Assembly (NCBI RefSeq): GCF_024169655.1 | Contig: NZ_JALJWV010000001.1 | Location: 67,001-131,000, forward strand | Source of the DNA: Pseudomonas marginalis | GTDB lineage: Bacteria; Pseudomonadota; Gammaproteobacteria; Pseudomonadales; Pseudomonadaceae | Length of the DNA stretch: 64,000 bases | Reading direction: 5' to 3' | Shown here: one piece after another, positions 42,101-50,948 of the stretch | Layout: every line of letters starts with the position of its first letter | How positions within the stretch are numbered: the stretch's first letter is position 1 | Notes under the pieces: model-generated | Databases searched by the model: none | What the model was told of the DNA's origin: nothing | The model's input: only the letters and a program-made list of their open reading frames with translations | Program-made: the position numbers and the translations under genes

Positions 42101-42219
42101 TGTTCATTCCCTCGAATCGCAGACCCCACAACCATAGCTGTCACTGGCCGAACCCGCGAATCCGCCGGTCATTTTTTGCTGTGCCTGTTCTACCGCTATC
42201 GGGCGTCAGTCGAATCGCC

Positions 42220-42720
42220 CCTCACATTGTGATTGCGGGGGCGTTCACGGAAGTCCTCGGCCACGCTGTTGTCGTGGCCGAGGGTGGGGCCGTCAATTAA
42301 AACTAGAGTTTATCGTCGAAGTTATGTCAATGGAGTTGGGAGCCCATATCCCTTTTCCCGGAGAAACTAACGGAAGGGGGTCTTGGGGCGTCCAAAATAG
42401 TACTGGTAAAGTGAGTATTAAAGTTTCCGCCAGCAGAAGGGCGCCAGTTAGCAGGAATTACGTTGTTAGCAACAAGCGTAGTTTTGGATGTATGACGAAG
42501 CGGAGTTGCCTCTGCATCACCAAGCGTAGCGGCAACCAATACCAGCATCGCGCACCTGCCGCAGTTCATGATAGTGAGCATGGTATTCGCTCCCTGATCC
42601 GTCGCAGACCGTGTCGAGTCGATTAGATACGCGAAACCCCCACCCAACAACTGTCAGCTTTAACAGGTACAAACGAGTGCGCAGCGCTTGTTCAGCCCCA
42701 GCCGAAGAGCGAATAACGCG
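42220..42720 (-). pseudogene. Duplicated, decayed copy of the metI end / small peptide / methyltransferase start
   Basis: This stretch repeats 43720-44270. 42665-42720 resembles the metI 3' end and the UTR after it (shared AACAAGCGCTG and TTTGTACCTGTTAA), 42582-42640 repeats the leader of the small peptide, and 42226-42290 reads TLGHDNSVAEDFRE on the minus strand, a relic of TLDHYNSVAEDFRE in the intact methyltransferase. Only the peptide gene is still open. Confidence 0.75.
42327..42581 (-). CDS. Small secreted peptide, paralogue B
   Basis: 84 aa from ATG 42581 with AGGGAG 8-10 nt upstream. Signal peptide MLTIMNCGRCAMLVLVAATL with C-G-R-C, then GDAEATPLRH and a Ser/Thr/Asn-rich mature part (VIPANWRPSAGGNFNTHFTS, ending KRDMGSQLH). 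The leader and 5' UTR are almost the same as those of paralogue A (43940-44140), while the mature parts share little. Function unknown. Confidence 0.5.
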   Translation of the reverse strand: MLTIMNCGRCAMLVLVAATLGDAEATPLRHTSKTTLVANNVIPANWRPSAGGNFNTHFTSTILDAPRPPSVSFSGKRDMGSQLH

Positions 42721-42739
42721 CCTCACAAGAAAGCTCGCG

Positions 42740-43194
42740 CTCAGCTAGGATTTATCGTGCCACCCTTGTCGGATACAGCATTACCGCGTTTTAAAGGACG
42801 GCGGAAAACGCTGTGGCAAAGCGGATTCTACGGTATTGCCGCCAACGACAATCTTGAAGGCTGGATTGACCGGATCTATGGCGAGGCCAGCGCCGACCGG
42901 GCCGACCCTTTTGAAAACATGCGTATGGGCTTGTACCAAGTGCGCGCCGGGCAACAACGTGCGGCGGCGATGCAAGCCTATGAAGTGCTGCGCTTGCACA
43001 CCCTGGGCAGTGCCGAGGTGCTGGGTATTGATACGCAAGTGGGGAGTCTCAAGGTGGGCAAGCGTGCGGACATGCTCCTGTTGGACCCACGGGCTTTCAC
43101 GCCCTGGCAGGAACCTTACGCCGCGCTGGTGTTTGCAGCCGGCGTGAAGGATATCCGGGAAGTCTTCGTGGATGGTGTGTCATTGGCCCGATGA
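42740..43194 (+). pseudogene. C-terminal fragment of an amidohydrolase
   Basis: Open from about 42688, but family-like only from GWIDRIYGEASADRADPFEN onward, with RLHTLGSAEVLGIDTQVGSL, KVGKRADMLLLDPRAFTPWQ and VFVDGVSLAR: the closing part of amidohydrolase-superfamily deaminases (atrazine/guanine deaminase type). The metal-binding HxH and catalytic core are missing, so it is a relic of about 145 codons. Its stop overlaps the convergent methyltransferase stop by 15 bp. Confidence 0.7.
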
Positions 43195-43824
43195 ACCGGC
43201 CGGCTTGCGCCACACGCTGGCCAGCCAGGGTTGCTGTTCCCGGGGCAGGCCGGCGGGGCGATAGTAATGCTCCAACTCCACAAACCCGGCGGCAGTCAGC
43301 AGCGCTTGCCAGGCCGTGAGGTCGTGATAGGAACCATACCGCGGCCCATTCCAGCCTTCCCGGTTGTCACCGCGTGGATTGGAGCTGAACAACACCCCAC
43401 CCGGTTTCAGCGCGTCCTGCAACTGCTTGAGCACGCGCGGCAGTTCCTGCTTGGGGATATGAAACAGCACCGCATTGGCAAAGATCCCGTCGAAGCGCGC
43501 GTTGGGCAGGTCCAGCTTCAAGAAGTCCTGCTGCAGGACCTCGCAGCCGCTGTCTTCGCGTGCCATCTGCGCAAAGCGCTCGGAGCCGTCGAGGCCCACG
43601 GCGGTATGGCCCAAGCGCGTAAAGGTCTGCAAATCCCGCCCCGGCCCGCAGCCGAAGTCCAGCACGGTAAACGGCGCCGCGCCTTGGATATGCCGCAGCA
43701 GCGCGTCGATGTTCTGGCTCACATCGTGATCGCGGGTGCCTTCTCGGAAGTCCTCGGCCACGCTGTTGTAGTGGTCGAGGGTGGTGGCGGTGATCTGGTT
43801 GAGGTCGTCGGGGGCGAGTTTCAT
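43180..43824 (-). CDS. Class I SAM-dependent methyltransferase
   Basis: 214 aa from ATG 43824; the ribosome site is weak and the frame continues far upstream, so the start is uncertain. Motif I FTVLDFGCGPGRDL, motif II TAVGLDGSERFAQMA, then FDGIFANAVLFHIPKQELPR and LKQLQDALKPGGVLFSSNPR. The lead TLDHYNSVAEDFREGTRDHD is typical of the Methyltransf_11/25 group. Substrate unknown. It lies downstream of metI and the secreted peptide, possibly as the last gene of the organosulfur operon. Confidence 0.85.
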   Translation of the reverse strand: MKLAPDDLNQITATTLDHYNSVAEDFREGTRDHDVSQNIDALLRHIQGAAPFTVLDFGCGPGRDLQTFTRLGHTAVGLDGSERFAQMAREDSGCEVLQQDFLKLDLPNARFDGIFANAVLFHIPKQELPRVLKQLQDALKPGGVLFSSNPRGDNREGWNGPRYGSYHDLTAWQALLTAAGFVELEHYYRPAGLPREQQPWLASVWRKPAGSSGQ

Positions 43825-43939
43825 GGGGAGGTGCTTCGAGGGCGAAATGCTGACTATATCCCATGTCCAGTCGATTGCACCTGACGGTGAGCCCGTGAGG
43901 GCTCCTTCATCTGTTTGTGTTTGAATCAATCTATGACAT

Positions 43940-44140
43940 TTATCGGGTGATGCGCCCATGGGATAGGAACTGTATGTTATTTCCACCCCATACTGGGTGC
44001 GTATAACTGTAGAAGTTGGTGTTAAAGGTAATGGTTGAATTTGAGGAGTGGAGCGGCATTGCCGCCGCATCGCCAAGCGTGACCGCAACCAACACCAACA
44101 CCAGCATCGCGCACCTGCCACAACTCATGAAATTGAACAT
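43940..44140 (-). CDS. Small secreted peptide, paralogue A
   Basis: 66 aa from ATG 44140 with GGGAG 8 nt upstream. Signal peptide MFNFMSCGRCAMLVLVLVAV, then TLGDAAAMPLHSSNS and a short mature part rich in Asn, Ser and Tyr (FNTNFYSYTHPVWGGNNIQF). It sits between metI and the methyltransferase gene on the same strand. Conserved leader with a diverged mature part (compare 42327-42581) suggests selection for diversity or loss of constraint; role unknown. Confidence 0.55.
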   Translation of the reverse strand: MFNFMSCGRCAMLVLVLVAVTLGDAAAMPLHSSNSTITFNTNFYSYTHPVWGGNNIQFLSHGRITR

Positions 44141-44239
44141 GATATTCGCTCCCTGATCCGTCGCAGACGGTGTCGAACCGATTAGATACGCGAAAACCCC
44201 ACCCAACAACTGTCAACCTTAACAGGTACAAACAAGTAC

Positions 44240-44884
44240 TCAGCGCTTGTTCAGCCCCCGCGCCAACCGATCCCCACCCAACTGAATCACCGCCACCAGC
44301 ACCACCAGCAGCACAATCACCGTCAGCATGATCTGTGTATCAAAGCGCTGATAACCATAGCGGTAGGCAATATCCCCCAACCCGCCCGCGCCGATCGCCC
44401 CGGCCATCGCCGAGGAGTTGATCATGGTCACCAGGGTGATGGTGAACCCGCCGACGATCCCCGGCAGCGCTTCGGGCAGCAGCACATGCCAGATGATGTG
44501 CCAGCGCCGGCAGCCCATGGCTTGTGCGGCTTCGATCAAGCCGTGGTCGACTTCGCGCAGGCTCACTTCGGCGATGCGCGCAAAGAACGGCGTGGCGGCG
44601 ATGGTCAGCGGCACCACCGCCGCCCACACGCCGTAGGTGGTGCCGACGATCAGCCGGGTGAACGGGATGAGCGCCACCATCAGGATCAGAAACGGAATCG
44701 AGCGGAACAGATTGACGAACGCTCCCAGCGCTCGGTTCAGCGCCGGAGCCTGATAGATGCCGCCCTTGTCGCTGGTGACCAGGAACACCGCCAGCGGAAT
44801 CCCCACCAGCAGCGCGATCAGCGACGACACACCGACCATCAACAGCGTGTCGATGGCGCCCTGCACTAAACGATCAAACCACAT
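44240..44884 (-). CDS. metI: Methionine ABC transporter permease
   Basis: 214 aa from ATG 44884, overlapping the metN stop by 11 nt. Five to six helices ([58 protein letters not shown]). Permease signature [20 protein letters not shown] contacts Met[24 protein letters not shown] ending is typical of MetI. Imports methionine or related thioethers. Confidence 0.93.
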   Translation of the reverse strand: MWFDRLVQGAIDTLLMVGVSSLIALLVGIPLAVFLVTSDKGGIYQAPALNRALGAFVNLFRSIPFLILMVALIPFTRLIVGTTYGVWAAVVPLTIAATPFFARIAEVSLREVDHGLIEAAQAMGCRRWHIIWHVLLPEALPGIVGGFTITLVTMINSSAMAGAIGAGGLGDIAYRYGYQRFDTQIMLTVIVLLVVLVAVIQLGGDRLARGLNKR

Positions 44885-45989
44885 AACCCAGCACCTCCAC
44901 GTGTTGTGCCCAATGCCCGGCGCGGCTGCGCAGTGTGTCGGCCTCATGCGGCGAGCCGTGCACCGCCAGCAGCAATTGCCCCAGGGCATGCCCCTGAATC
45001 CGTTCCACGCCGCCTTGCAGCAAGCGCACGCGCCCGCCGAGGGCGCCGAACAGTGCGGCCAGGTCCGGTTCGTCGGTGGCGCTGCCGGTGAACTGCAAAC
45101 GCAGGACCAGCGCTGCGTCAGCCGAGGCCGGCGTGGCTTGCAAACGGCTTTGCAGTTCTTCCGGCAGGCCGTGTTGCAGCGGCGCCAGCAGGGTTTTGCT
45201 GACCGCGTGCTGCGGGTCGCCAAACACCTGCCACACCGGGCCTTGCTCGACGATGCGGCCGTGTTCGAGCACCACCACGCGGTCGCAGATCTCGCGAATC
45301 ACCGCCATTTCATGGGTGATCAACACGATGGTCAGGCCCAGGCGTTGGTTGATCTCGCGCAGCAGGCCGAGGATCGATTGGGTGGTCTCCGGGTCGAGGG
45401 CCGAGGTGGCCTCGTCGCACAGCAGAATCTCCGGGTCATGGACCAGCGAACGGGCAATGCCCACGCGCTGTTTCTGCCCGCCGGAGAGTTGCGCCGGGTA
45501 GGCCGTGTGCTTGTCCTTGAGGCCCACCAGTTCCAGCAGTTCACGCACCTTCTGCTCGCGCTGCAGCTTGGGGATGCCGGCGACTTTGAGTGGCAATTCG
45601 ACGTTCTGCCACACGGTCTTGGCCGACATCAGGTTGAAGTGCTGGAAGATCATGCCGATGCGCCGCCGCAGCGCCACCAGGCGGTCTTCGTCGAACGCGC
45701 CGATGTCGACCTGATCGATCAGCACGCGCCCGCTGCTGGGCTGCTCCAGGCGGTTGATGGTGCGGATCAGCGACGACTTGCCGGCGCCGCTGCGGCCGAT
45801 GATGCCGAACACTTCGCCGCGCTGGATCGCCAGGTCGATGCCTTGCAGGGCGTGCACGCTACCGTCGTAGGTCTTGCCCAGGTTGATAAAGCGCACGTGG
45901 GCGCGGTTGAGGTGCGGATGCAGTTCAGTCTGCTCGGCGTTCCTGGGTGGTGTGCCCAGGTCGCGCAGTTGGATGTTGGCGGCCGTCAT
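44874..45989 (-). CDS. metN: Methionine ABC transporter ATP-binding protein
   Basis: 371 aa. Walker [22 protein letters not shown]-loop MIFQHFNLM, signature [20 protein letters not shown], Walker [18 protein letters not shown]-loop [18 protein letters not shown]-terminal NIL-type regulatory domain ([20 protein letters not shown]) normally binds methionine and inhibits transport. An N-terminal extension of about 30 residues is unusual for MetN. It begins 2 nt after metQ. Confidence 0.94.
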   Translation of the reverse strand: MTAANIQLRDLGTPPRNAEQTELHPHLNRAHVRFINLGKTYDGSVHALQGIDLAIQRGEVFGIIGRSGAGKSSLIRTINRLEQPSSGRVLIDQVDIGAFDEDRLVALRRRIGMIFQHFNLMSAKTVWQNVELPLKVAGIPKLQREQKVRELLELVGLKDKHTAYPAQLSGGQKQRVGIARSLVHDPEILLCDEATSALDPETTQSILGLLREINQRLGLTIVLITHEMAVIREICDRVVVLEHGRIVEQGPVWQVFGDPQHAVSKTLLAPLQHGLPEELQSRLQATPASADAALVLRLQFTGSATDEPDLAALFGALGGRVRLLQGGVERIQGHALGQLLLAVHGSPHEADTLRSRAGHWAQHVEVLGYVV

Positions 45990-45991
45990 GT

Positions 45992-46801
45992 TCAGCCTTC
46001 CCAGCCGACTTGATAGAGCTTGCCGAGGGATTTATCCAGCGCGGCGCGCACCACCGGCGAGTGCTGGTAGATGTCGACGAACTTGATCACCCGTGGGTCG
46101 GTTTTGGCTTTCGGCTGGATCACGAACTGGATCACGTATTCCGGGTGGTCGAGGCCATCGAACAGCAGCGCCGACTCGGCATCGAAGGTCTTGGACAGGC
46201 GGATATACGCCGGGTAGCCCTGCACCAGGTCCGCATCGTCATACGCGCGCACCAACTGCACGGCCTCGACTTGCAGGATTTTGAGCTGCTTCGGGTTGGC
46301 GATGATGTCTTCTTCGGTGGCTTTGTAACCCACGCCCGGCTTGAGCGTGATCAGCCCCGCCTTGGCCAGCAATTGCAGGCCGCGCCCGCTGTTGATCGGA
46401 TCGTTGGCAATCGCCACGCTGGCGCCTTGGGGCAGGTCGTTGAAGGTTTTGAATGTCTTCGAATACAGCCCGACGTTGTTGATGATGCCCGGCGCATACG
46501 GCACCAGCTCAAACCCGGCGGCGGCCTTGGCGTTTTCCAGGAACGGGATGTGCTGGAAGTAGTTCACGTCGATATCGCCGGCCGCCAGGCTGACGTTGGG
46601 CGCGATCCAGTCGGTGAACTCCACCAGCTCGACGTTCAAACCTTGTTTGCCAGCCTCGGCCACAGCGGCTTCCAGGGGAATCGCGAAGGCGGCGGTGGTG
46701 CCGACTTTCAGCGGCGCATCGGCGGCGAATACCGCTGAGCTGAACAACCCGAAGGCCAGGGCCAGTGCTTTGACTGGGTTGTTGAGGAATGTCTTTTTCA
46801 T
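45992..46801 (-). CDS. metQ: Methionine ABC transporter substrate-binding protein
   Basis: 269 aa from ATG 46801. Signal peptide [17 protein letters not shown] without lipobox. NlpA family: [80 protein letters not shown]. Its binding loop differs from the MetQ at 41036, so the two may prefer different thioethers. First gene of the metQNI set, separated from the monooxygenase gene by a REP pair. Confidence 0.92.
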   Translation of the reverse strand: MKKTFLNNPVKALALAFGLFSSAVFAADAPLKVGTTAAFAIPLEAAVAEAGKQGLNVELVEFTDWIAPNVSLAAGDIDVNYFQHIPFLENAKAAAGFELVPYAPGIINNVGLYSKTFKTFNDLPQGASVAIANDPINSGRGLQLLAKAGLITLKPGVGYKATEEDIIANPKQLKILQVEAVQLVRAYDDADLVQGYPAYIRLSKTFDAESALLFDGLDHPEYVIQFVIQPKAKTDPRVIKFVDIYQHSPVVRAALDKSLGKLYQVGWEG

Positions 46802-46847
46802 ATTGGATTTCCAGTCATAAGGTATTAGGACAAACAATGCATATCCA

Positions 46848-46940
46848 ATGTGGGAGGGGGCTTGCCCCCGATAGCGGTGTGTCAGCAAACCAATCCGGTG
46901 ACTGATTCACCGCTATCGGGGGCAAGCCCCCTCCCACATT
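46848..46940. repeat. Inverted REP pair between the monooxygenase gene and metQ
   Basis: AATGTGGGAGGGGGCTTGCC and GGGCAAGCCCCCTCCCACAT around a spacer with AACCAATCCGGTGACTGATT. It may weaken read-through from the upstream operon. Confidence 0.9.
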
Positions 46941-46946
46941 TTTCGA

Positions 46947-48299
46947 TCAGTGTCGGTAGGTGGAACCGGTGTGTTGTTCAGGCAGGCGCGCCGTGCCGTG
47001 GAAGACTTTTTCCCGCAGCGTCCCCGGCTCATATTCGGTCTTGTACGACCCCCGCCGCTGCAACTCCGGCACCACCAAGTCGATGAAGTCCACATAGCTT
47101 TCCGGCGTGACGATGCGCGTGAGGTTGAAGCCATCCAGCCCGGTTTCACCGACCCAGGATTCCAGCTCGTCGGCCACCTGCTCGGGCGAACCGACCAGGG
47201 TGATGTAGCGTCCGCCGAGGGCATGCTGCTCAAGCAATTTGCGCCGGGTCCAATCGTTGTTCTGCAGGTGCTGGGTGGCCGACTGGATCGCATTGCTCTT
47301 CACGTACTGGATCGGTTCGTCCAGTTCGTACTGGGCAAAATCGATCGCCGTGGACGCCGAGAAATGCGCCACGCCGGCTTCCGCGCTGGCGTAGCTCAGG
47401 TACTCGGCGTGCTTGGCCCAGGCCAGTTCCTCGGTGGCGCCAACGATGACGTTGAGGCCCATGAATACCTTGATGTCCTGCGGGTTGCGCCCGGCCGCCA
47501 CGGCGCTGGCGCGCACCTTGTCCACCTGCAGTTTGGTGCTGGCCTTGTCCCGCCCGCTGATGAACACGCACTCGGCATGCCGCCCGGCGAACACCAAGCC
47601 ACGCTCCGACGTGCCGGCCTGGAACAGCACCGGTGTGCGTTGCGGCGACGGCTCGCACAGGTGATAACCCTCCACCTGGTAGAACTCGCCGTGGTGCTCG
47701 ACTTTGTGCACCTTGCCCGGCTGCGCATACACCCGTGCCTGCGGATCGTTGAGCACGGCGTCATCTTCCCAACTGCCTTCCCAGAGTTTGTACAGCACCT
47801 GCAGATACTCATCGGCCTGGTCGTAGCGCCGGTCATGTTCGACCTGTTCGGTCAGGCCCATGGCCTTGGCGGCGCTGTCGAGGTAGCCGGTTACGATGTT
47901 CCAGCCAACCCGGCCACGGCTCAGGTGGTCGAGCGTCGACATGCGTCTGGCGAACAGATAGGGCGGCTCGTAGGTCAGGTTGGCGGTCAGGCCGAAACCG
48001 AGGTTCCTGGTCACGGCGGCCATGGCTGAGAGCAGCAGCAACGGGTCGTTGACCGGCAGTTGGATCGACTCTTTGAGCGGCACGTCGATGGCGTTCTGGT
48101 ACACGTCATAGACGCCGACGATATCGGCGATGAACAACCCGTCGAACAGCCCGCGCTCCAGGGTTTGCGCCAGGTCGGTCCAATACTCAAGGGTTTTGTA
48201 CTGGGTGGACGTGTCCCGTGGGTGCGTCCACAAGCCGTGATTGATATGCCCGATGCAGTTCATGTTGAAGGCATTGAGCAGGATTTTTTTCTTCGCCAT
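46947..48299 (-). CDS. FMNH2-dependent monooxygenase (NtaA/SnaA/DszA family)
   Basis: 450 aa luciferase-like enzyme. Lead KKKILLNAFNMNCIGHINHG, then RGLFDGLFIADIVGVYDVYQ, LTANLTYEPPYLFARRMSTL, GRVGWNIVTGYLDSAAKAMG, RTPVLFQAGTSERGLVFAGR, and GLDGFNLTRIVTPESYVDFI. This matches the NtaA/DszA/DmoA group, which oxidises thioethers or sulfones with FMNH2 from a separate reductase. A role in releasing sulfur from dimethyl sulfide-type compounds is likely from its neighbours; no reductase is encoded in the window. Confidence 0.88.
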   Translation of the reverse strand: MAKKKILLNAFNMNCIGHINHGLWTHPRDTSTQYKTLEYWTDLAQTLERGLFDGLFIADIVGVYDVYQNAIDVPLKESIQLPVNDPLLLLSAMAAVTRNLGFGLTANLTYEPPYLFARRMSTLDHLSRGRVGWNIVTGYLDSAAKAMGLTEQVEHDRRYDQADEYLQVLYKLWEGSWEDDAVLNDPQARVYAQPGKVHKVEHHGEFYQVEGYHLCEPSPQRTPVLFQAGTSERGLVFAGRHAECVFISGRDKASTKLQVDKVRASAVAAGRNPQDIKVFMGLNVIVGATEELAWAKHAEYLSYASAEAGVAHFSASTAIDFAQYELDEPIQYVKSNAIQSATQHLQNNDWTRRKLLEQHALGGRYITLVGSPEQVADELESWVGETGLDGFNLTRIVTPESYVDFIDLVVPELQRRGSYKTEYEPGTLREKVFHGTARLPEQHTGSTYRH

Positions 48300-49493
48300 T
48301 CAGAGGGTCCCCCGCAGTGGCGGCTTTTCATCGTTGAGGTAGTAATTACCCACGGCGTGGTACTTCCAGCGCACCGGGTCGTGCAGGGTGTGCACGCGGG
48401 CGTTGCGCCAGTGGCGATCGAGGCCGTGCTCGGCCAGGGTCGCCTGGCTGCCGGCGAGTTCGAACAGGGTGCTGCCGGCCGCCAGGGAGATTTCGGTACT
48501 CAGGGCGCGTGCTTCGGCGACCGCGATTGAGGCGGCGGCCACGGTCTGGGCGTTGCTATCGGCCTGGGCGCGGTCGAGAAACTCACCCGCGCGCTCCAGC
48601 AAGGCTTCGGCGGCGTGCAGGCGGATGCTCAAGTGGCCGAAGCTCTTCAGCGTCAGCGGGTCTTCGCTGGCCTTGTCGTGACCGGAGTCGATCCACGGGC
48701 GGGTCTTGGTGCGCACAAAGTGCAGCGCATCCTCGAAGGCGGCGCGGGCGATGCCGGTGTCGATGGCGGCGTGGAGGATCTGCGCCAGCGGGCCGACTGT
48801 GGTCGGGCGTTCGAAAGCGCTCTGGAACGGGAGCACGTCGTGCGCCGCGACCCACACGTTGTCGAACACCACCGAACCGCTGCCGGTGGTGCGCTGGCCG
48901 AAGCCGCTCCAGTCGTCGATCACCGTCAGGCCCGCGCTGTTGCGCGGCACGAACGCCAGGTGCTGGATACCCTGTTCATCCACCACGGACGTCGGGATGC
49001 GCTGGGCGTAGATCGCGCCGGTGGCGTAGAACTTGCGGCCGCTGATCCGAAAACCGTCGCCGTCGCGGGTGATCGCGGTCACGCGGTCATGGGCGGTCTT
49101 GGTGCCCAGTTCCGCCAGGGCATTGCCGAAGCGTTGGCCGGCGAGTACTTCGGCGTACAGGCGTTGTTGCTGCGCGGGGCTGCCGTTCACGCGCAGCACT
49201 TCGAGGGCGTAGAAATGGTTTTGCGGAATCTGGCCCAGCGAGGCGTCGGCCTGGGCGATCAGCGCGATGACCTTGGCCAGGGTGACATTGGACACGCCCG
49301 CGCCGCCGTAGGCTTTCGGCACGCTGATGCCCCACAGGCCAGAGCGGGAAAATACGTCCAGTTCGGGCAGCGGCAGGCGGCGCTCGCGGTCGCGCTGGGC
49401 GCTGTCGCGGCGTAAGTCTTCGGCCAGGTCGCTGGCGACAATCAGGGCTTGTTCGTCGCTGGTGATAACCGCGACGTGGTGAGAAAGAGTCAT
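48300..49493 (-). CDS. SfnB-family flavin oxidoreductase (acyl-CoA dehydrogenase fold), paralogue 1
   Basis: 397 aa from ATG 49493 (GGAGAAA upstream). Acyl-CoA-dehydrogenase-like domains: LPELDVFSRSGLWGISVPKA, YGGAGVSNVTLAKVIALIAQ, FRISGRKFYATGAIYAQRIP, VIDDWSGFGQRTTGSGSVVF, and C-terminal LDRHWRNARVHTLHDPVRWK. DszC/SfnB-type enzymes oxygenate organosulfur compounds with FMNH2. Directly followed by the monooxygenase gene. Confidence 0.88.
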   Translation of the reverse strand: MTLSHHVAVITSDEQALIVASDLAEDLRRDSAQRDRERRLPLPELDVFSRSGLWGISVPKAYGGAGVSNVTLAKVIALIAQADASLGQIPQNHFYALEVLRVNGSPAQQQRLYAEVLAGQRFGNALAELGTKTAHDRVTAITRDGDGFRISGRKFYATGAIYAQRIPTSVVDEQGIQHLAFVPRNSAGLTVIDDWSGFGQRTTGSGSVVFDNVWVAAHDVLPFQSAFERPTTVGPLAQILHAAIDTGIARAAFEDALHFVRTKTRPWIDSGHDKASEDPLTLKSFGHLSIRLHAAEALLERAGEFLDRAQADSNAQTVAAASIAVAEARALSTEISLAAGSTLFELAGSQATLAEHGLDRHWRNARVHTLHDPVRWKYHAVGNYYLNDEKPPLRGTL

Positions 49494-49519
49494 GCGTATT
49501 TCTCCAGAGGTCTGGTCGG

Positions 49520-50761
49520 TTAAATCCAGGAGTGGCGAGCCGGCAACGTGCCGTTCAGGCGATAAGCGCCCACCGCGTGATACTTCCAGCGCACCGGGTC
49601 GTGCAGGGTGTGGACCCGTGCATTGCGCCAGTGGCGGTCGAGGTTGAATTCGGCGAGGGTGGCGCGGCTGCCGGCCAGTTCGAAGAGTTTTTCGCTGACC
49701 AGCAGCGAGACTTCGGTGCTCAACACCTTGGCCTCGGCTACGGCAATCGAAGCGCGTGCGGCGGATTGCGCGGTGATCGGCGCGGCGCTGACCTGGTCCA
49801 GCACCTGGCCGGCCTTGCGCAGCAGCGCTTCGGCGGCGTGCAGTTCGATCTTCAGCTTGCCGATATCGGCGATCACATACAGGTCATCGCTGGCGCGTTC
49901 GACTTTGGCGTCGATCCACGGGCGTGAGCGCTCACGGACGAACGCAATGGCGTCATCCAGCGCACCACGGGCGATGCCGGCGTCGATGGCGGCCTGGATC
50001 AACTGCGAGACCGCACCCTGGATATTCGGGCTTTCGCCGAGGCGCCAGTTTTCGACCACCAGCTCTGCATCGACCGGCACCCGGTCGAGCAGCACGGTGC
50101 CGCTGGCGGTGGTGCGTTGGCCGAAGCCGGACCAGTCATCGACGATGCGCAGTCCTTGCGTGCCACGGCGCACAAACGCCATGACCTGCTTGCCGTCATC
50201 GTTCAGCGCCTTCACCGCGACCCAATGCGCAAACAGTGCGCCGGTGGAGTAGAACTTCTGGCCGCTGACCACGTAGCCGTCGCCTTCGGCGGTGATACGC
50301 GCCTTGAGCTCCAGGGTGTTTTTGGTGCCGCGTTCCGGGCCGCCATTACCGATGCGCCAGCCGTCGAGCACGCTCTGGAACAGCTGTTTTTTCTGGCGCT
50401 CGGTGGCGGCGCCCTGCAGCAGGTGCAGGATGCCGAAATGGTTCTGTGGGATCTGCCCGAGTGCCGGGTCGGCCGCGCTGATGATCGCGAAGACTTCGGC
50501 CAGGGTGGTGAACGACACCTGCGGGCCGCCGTACTCGCGGGGAATGGAAATACTGCCCAGCCCGCTGCGGGTGAACTGCTCGATCTGCGCCCATGGCAGC
50601 TTGCGCAGCTGGTCGCGCTTGGCGGCTTGCACGCGCGCGGCCTGGGCCAACTCGTGGGCCGCGCTCAGCGCTTGGGCGTCGTCGCGCAGCACAGCGGCCG
50701 GCAACAGCAGGGGGGCTACGTCCAGATCACTCTGGGGGGGTGTTAGAGCCAAGTTAGACAT
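49520..50761 (-). CDS. SfnB-family flavin oxidoreductase, paralogue 2
   Basis: 413 aa from ATG 50761 with AAGGAG 8 nt upstream; the longer frame is not used. Same architecture as the next gene: FTRSGLGSISIPREYGGPQV, GYVVSGQKFYSTGALFAHWV, IVDDWSGFGQRTTASGTVLL, LDRHWRNARVHTLHDPVRWK. About 20 extra N-terminal residues. The two genes are tandem duplicates of one ancestor, probably with different substrates. First gene of a minus-strand sulfur operon. Confidence 0.88.
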   Translation of the reverse strand: MSNLALTPPQSDLDVAPLLLPAAVLRDDAQALSAAHELAQAARVQAAKRDQLRKLPWAQIEQFTRSGLGSISIPREYGGPQVSFTTLAEVFAIISAADPALGQIPQNHFGILHLLQGAATERQKKQLFQSVLDGWRIGNGGPERGTKNTLELKARITAEGDGYVVSGQKFYSTGALFAHWVAVKALNDDGKQVMAFVRRGTQGLRIVDDWSGFGQRTTASGTVLLDRVPVDAELVVENWRLGESPNIQGAVSQLIQAAIDAGIARGALDDAIAFVRERSRPWIDAKVERASDDLYVIADIGKLKIELHAAEALLRKAGQVLDQVSAAPITAQSAARASIAVAEAKVLSTEVSLLVSEKLFELAGSRATLAEFNLDRHWRNARVHTLHDPVRWKYHAVGAYRLNGTLPARHSWI

Positions 50762-50881
50762 CAGCGCCGCTCCTTGGCTGCACGTAATGCCCTGGCGTTC
50801 TGCACCGGGGTAATTCTGACCATACCGACCTCGCATTCAATGAAATGAAAACAAAAAAATCAGGAATGTCCGGTGGTCCGG

Positions 50882-50937
50882 TGCATATACCCTAAGCGTG
50901 TTAAATTTATAAATAAACTAACTTTTAGGAATATGCA
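50882..50937 (-). promoter_or_regulatory. AT-rich promoter region of the SfnB operon with outer inverted repeat
   Basis: TGCATAT (50882-50888) and ATATGCA (50931-50937) enclose a very AT-rich 42 bp. On the minus strand it includes ATTCCTAAAA, close to ATTCTTAAA before oscA and ATTCTAAAA before tcyJ. A CysB-type regulator is the obvious candidate. The site is 120-175 bp from ATG 50761. Confidence 0.5.
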
Positions 50938-50948
50938 TAGAAGGACCG

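Noticed and set aside
42230..42290. CTCGGCCACG...CGTGGCCGAG as a new terminator or operator
   Set aside because: The stem lies within the methyltransferase relic and is explained by the coding ancestry; there is no T-run.
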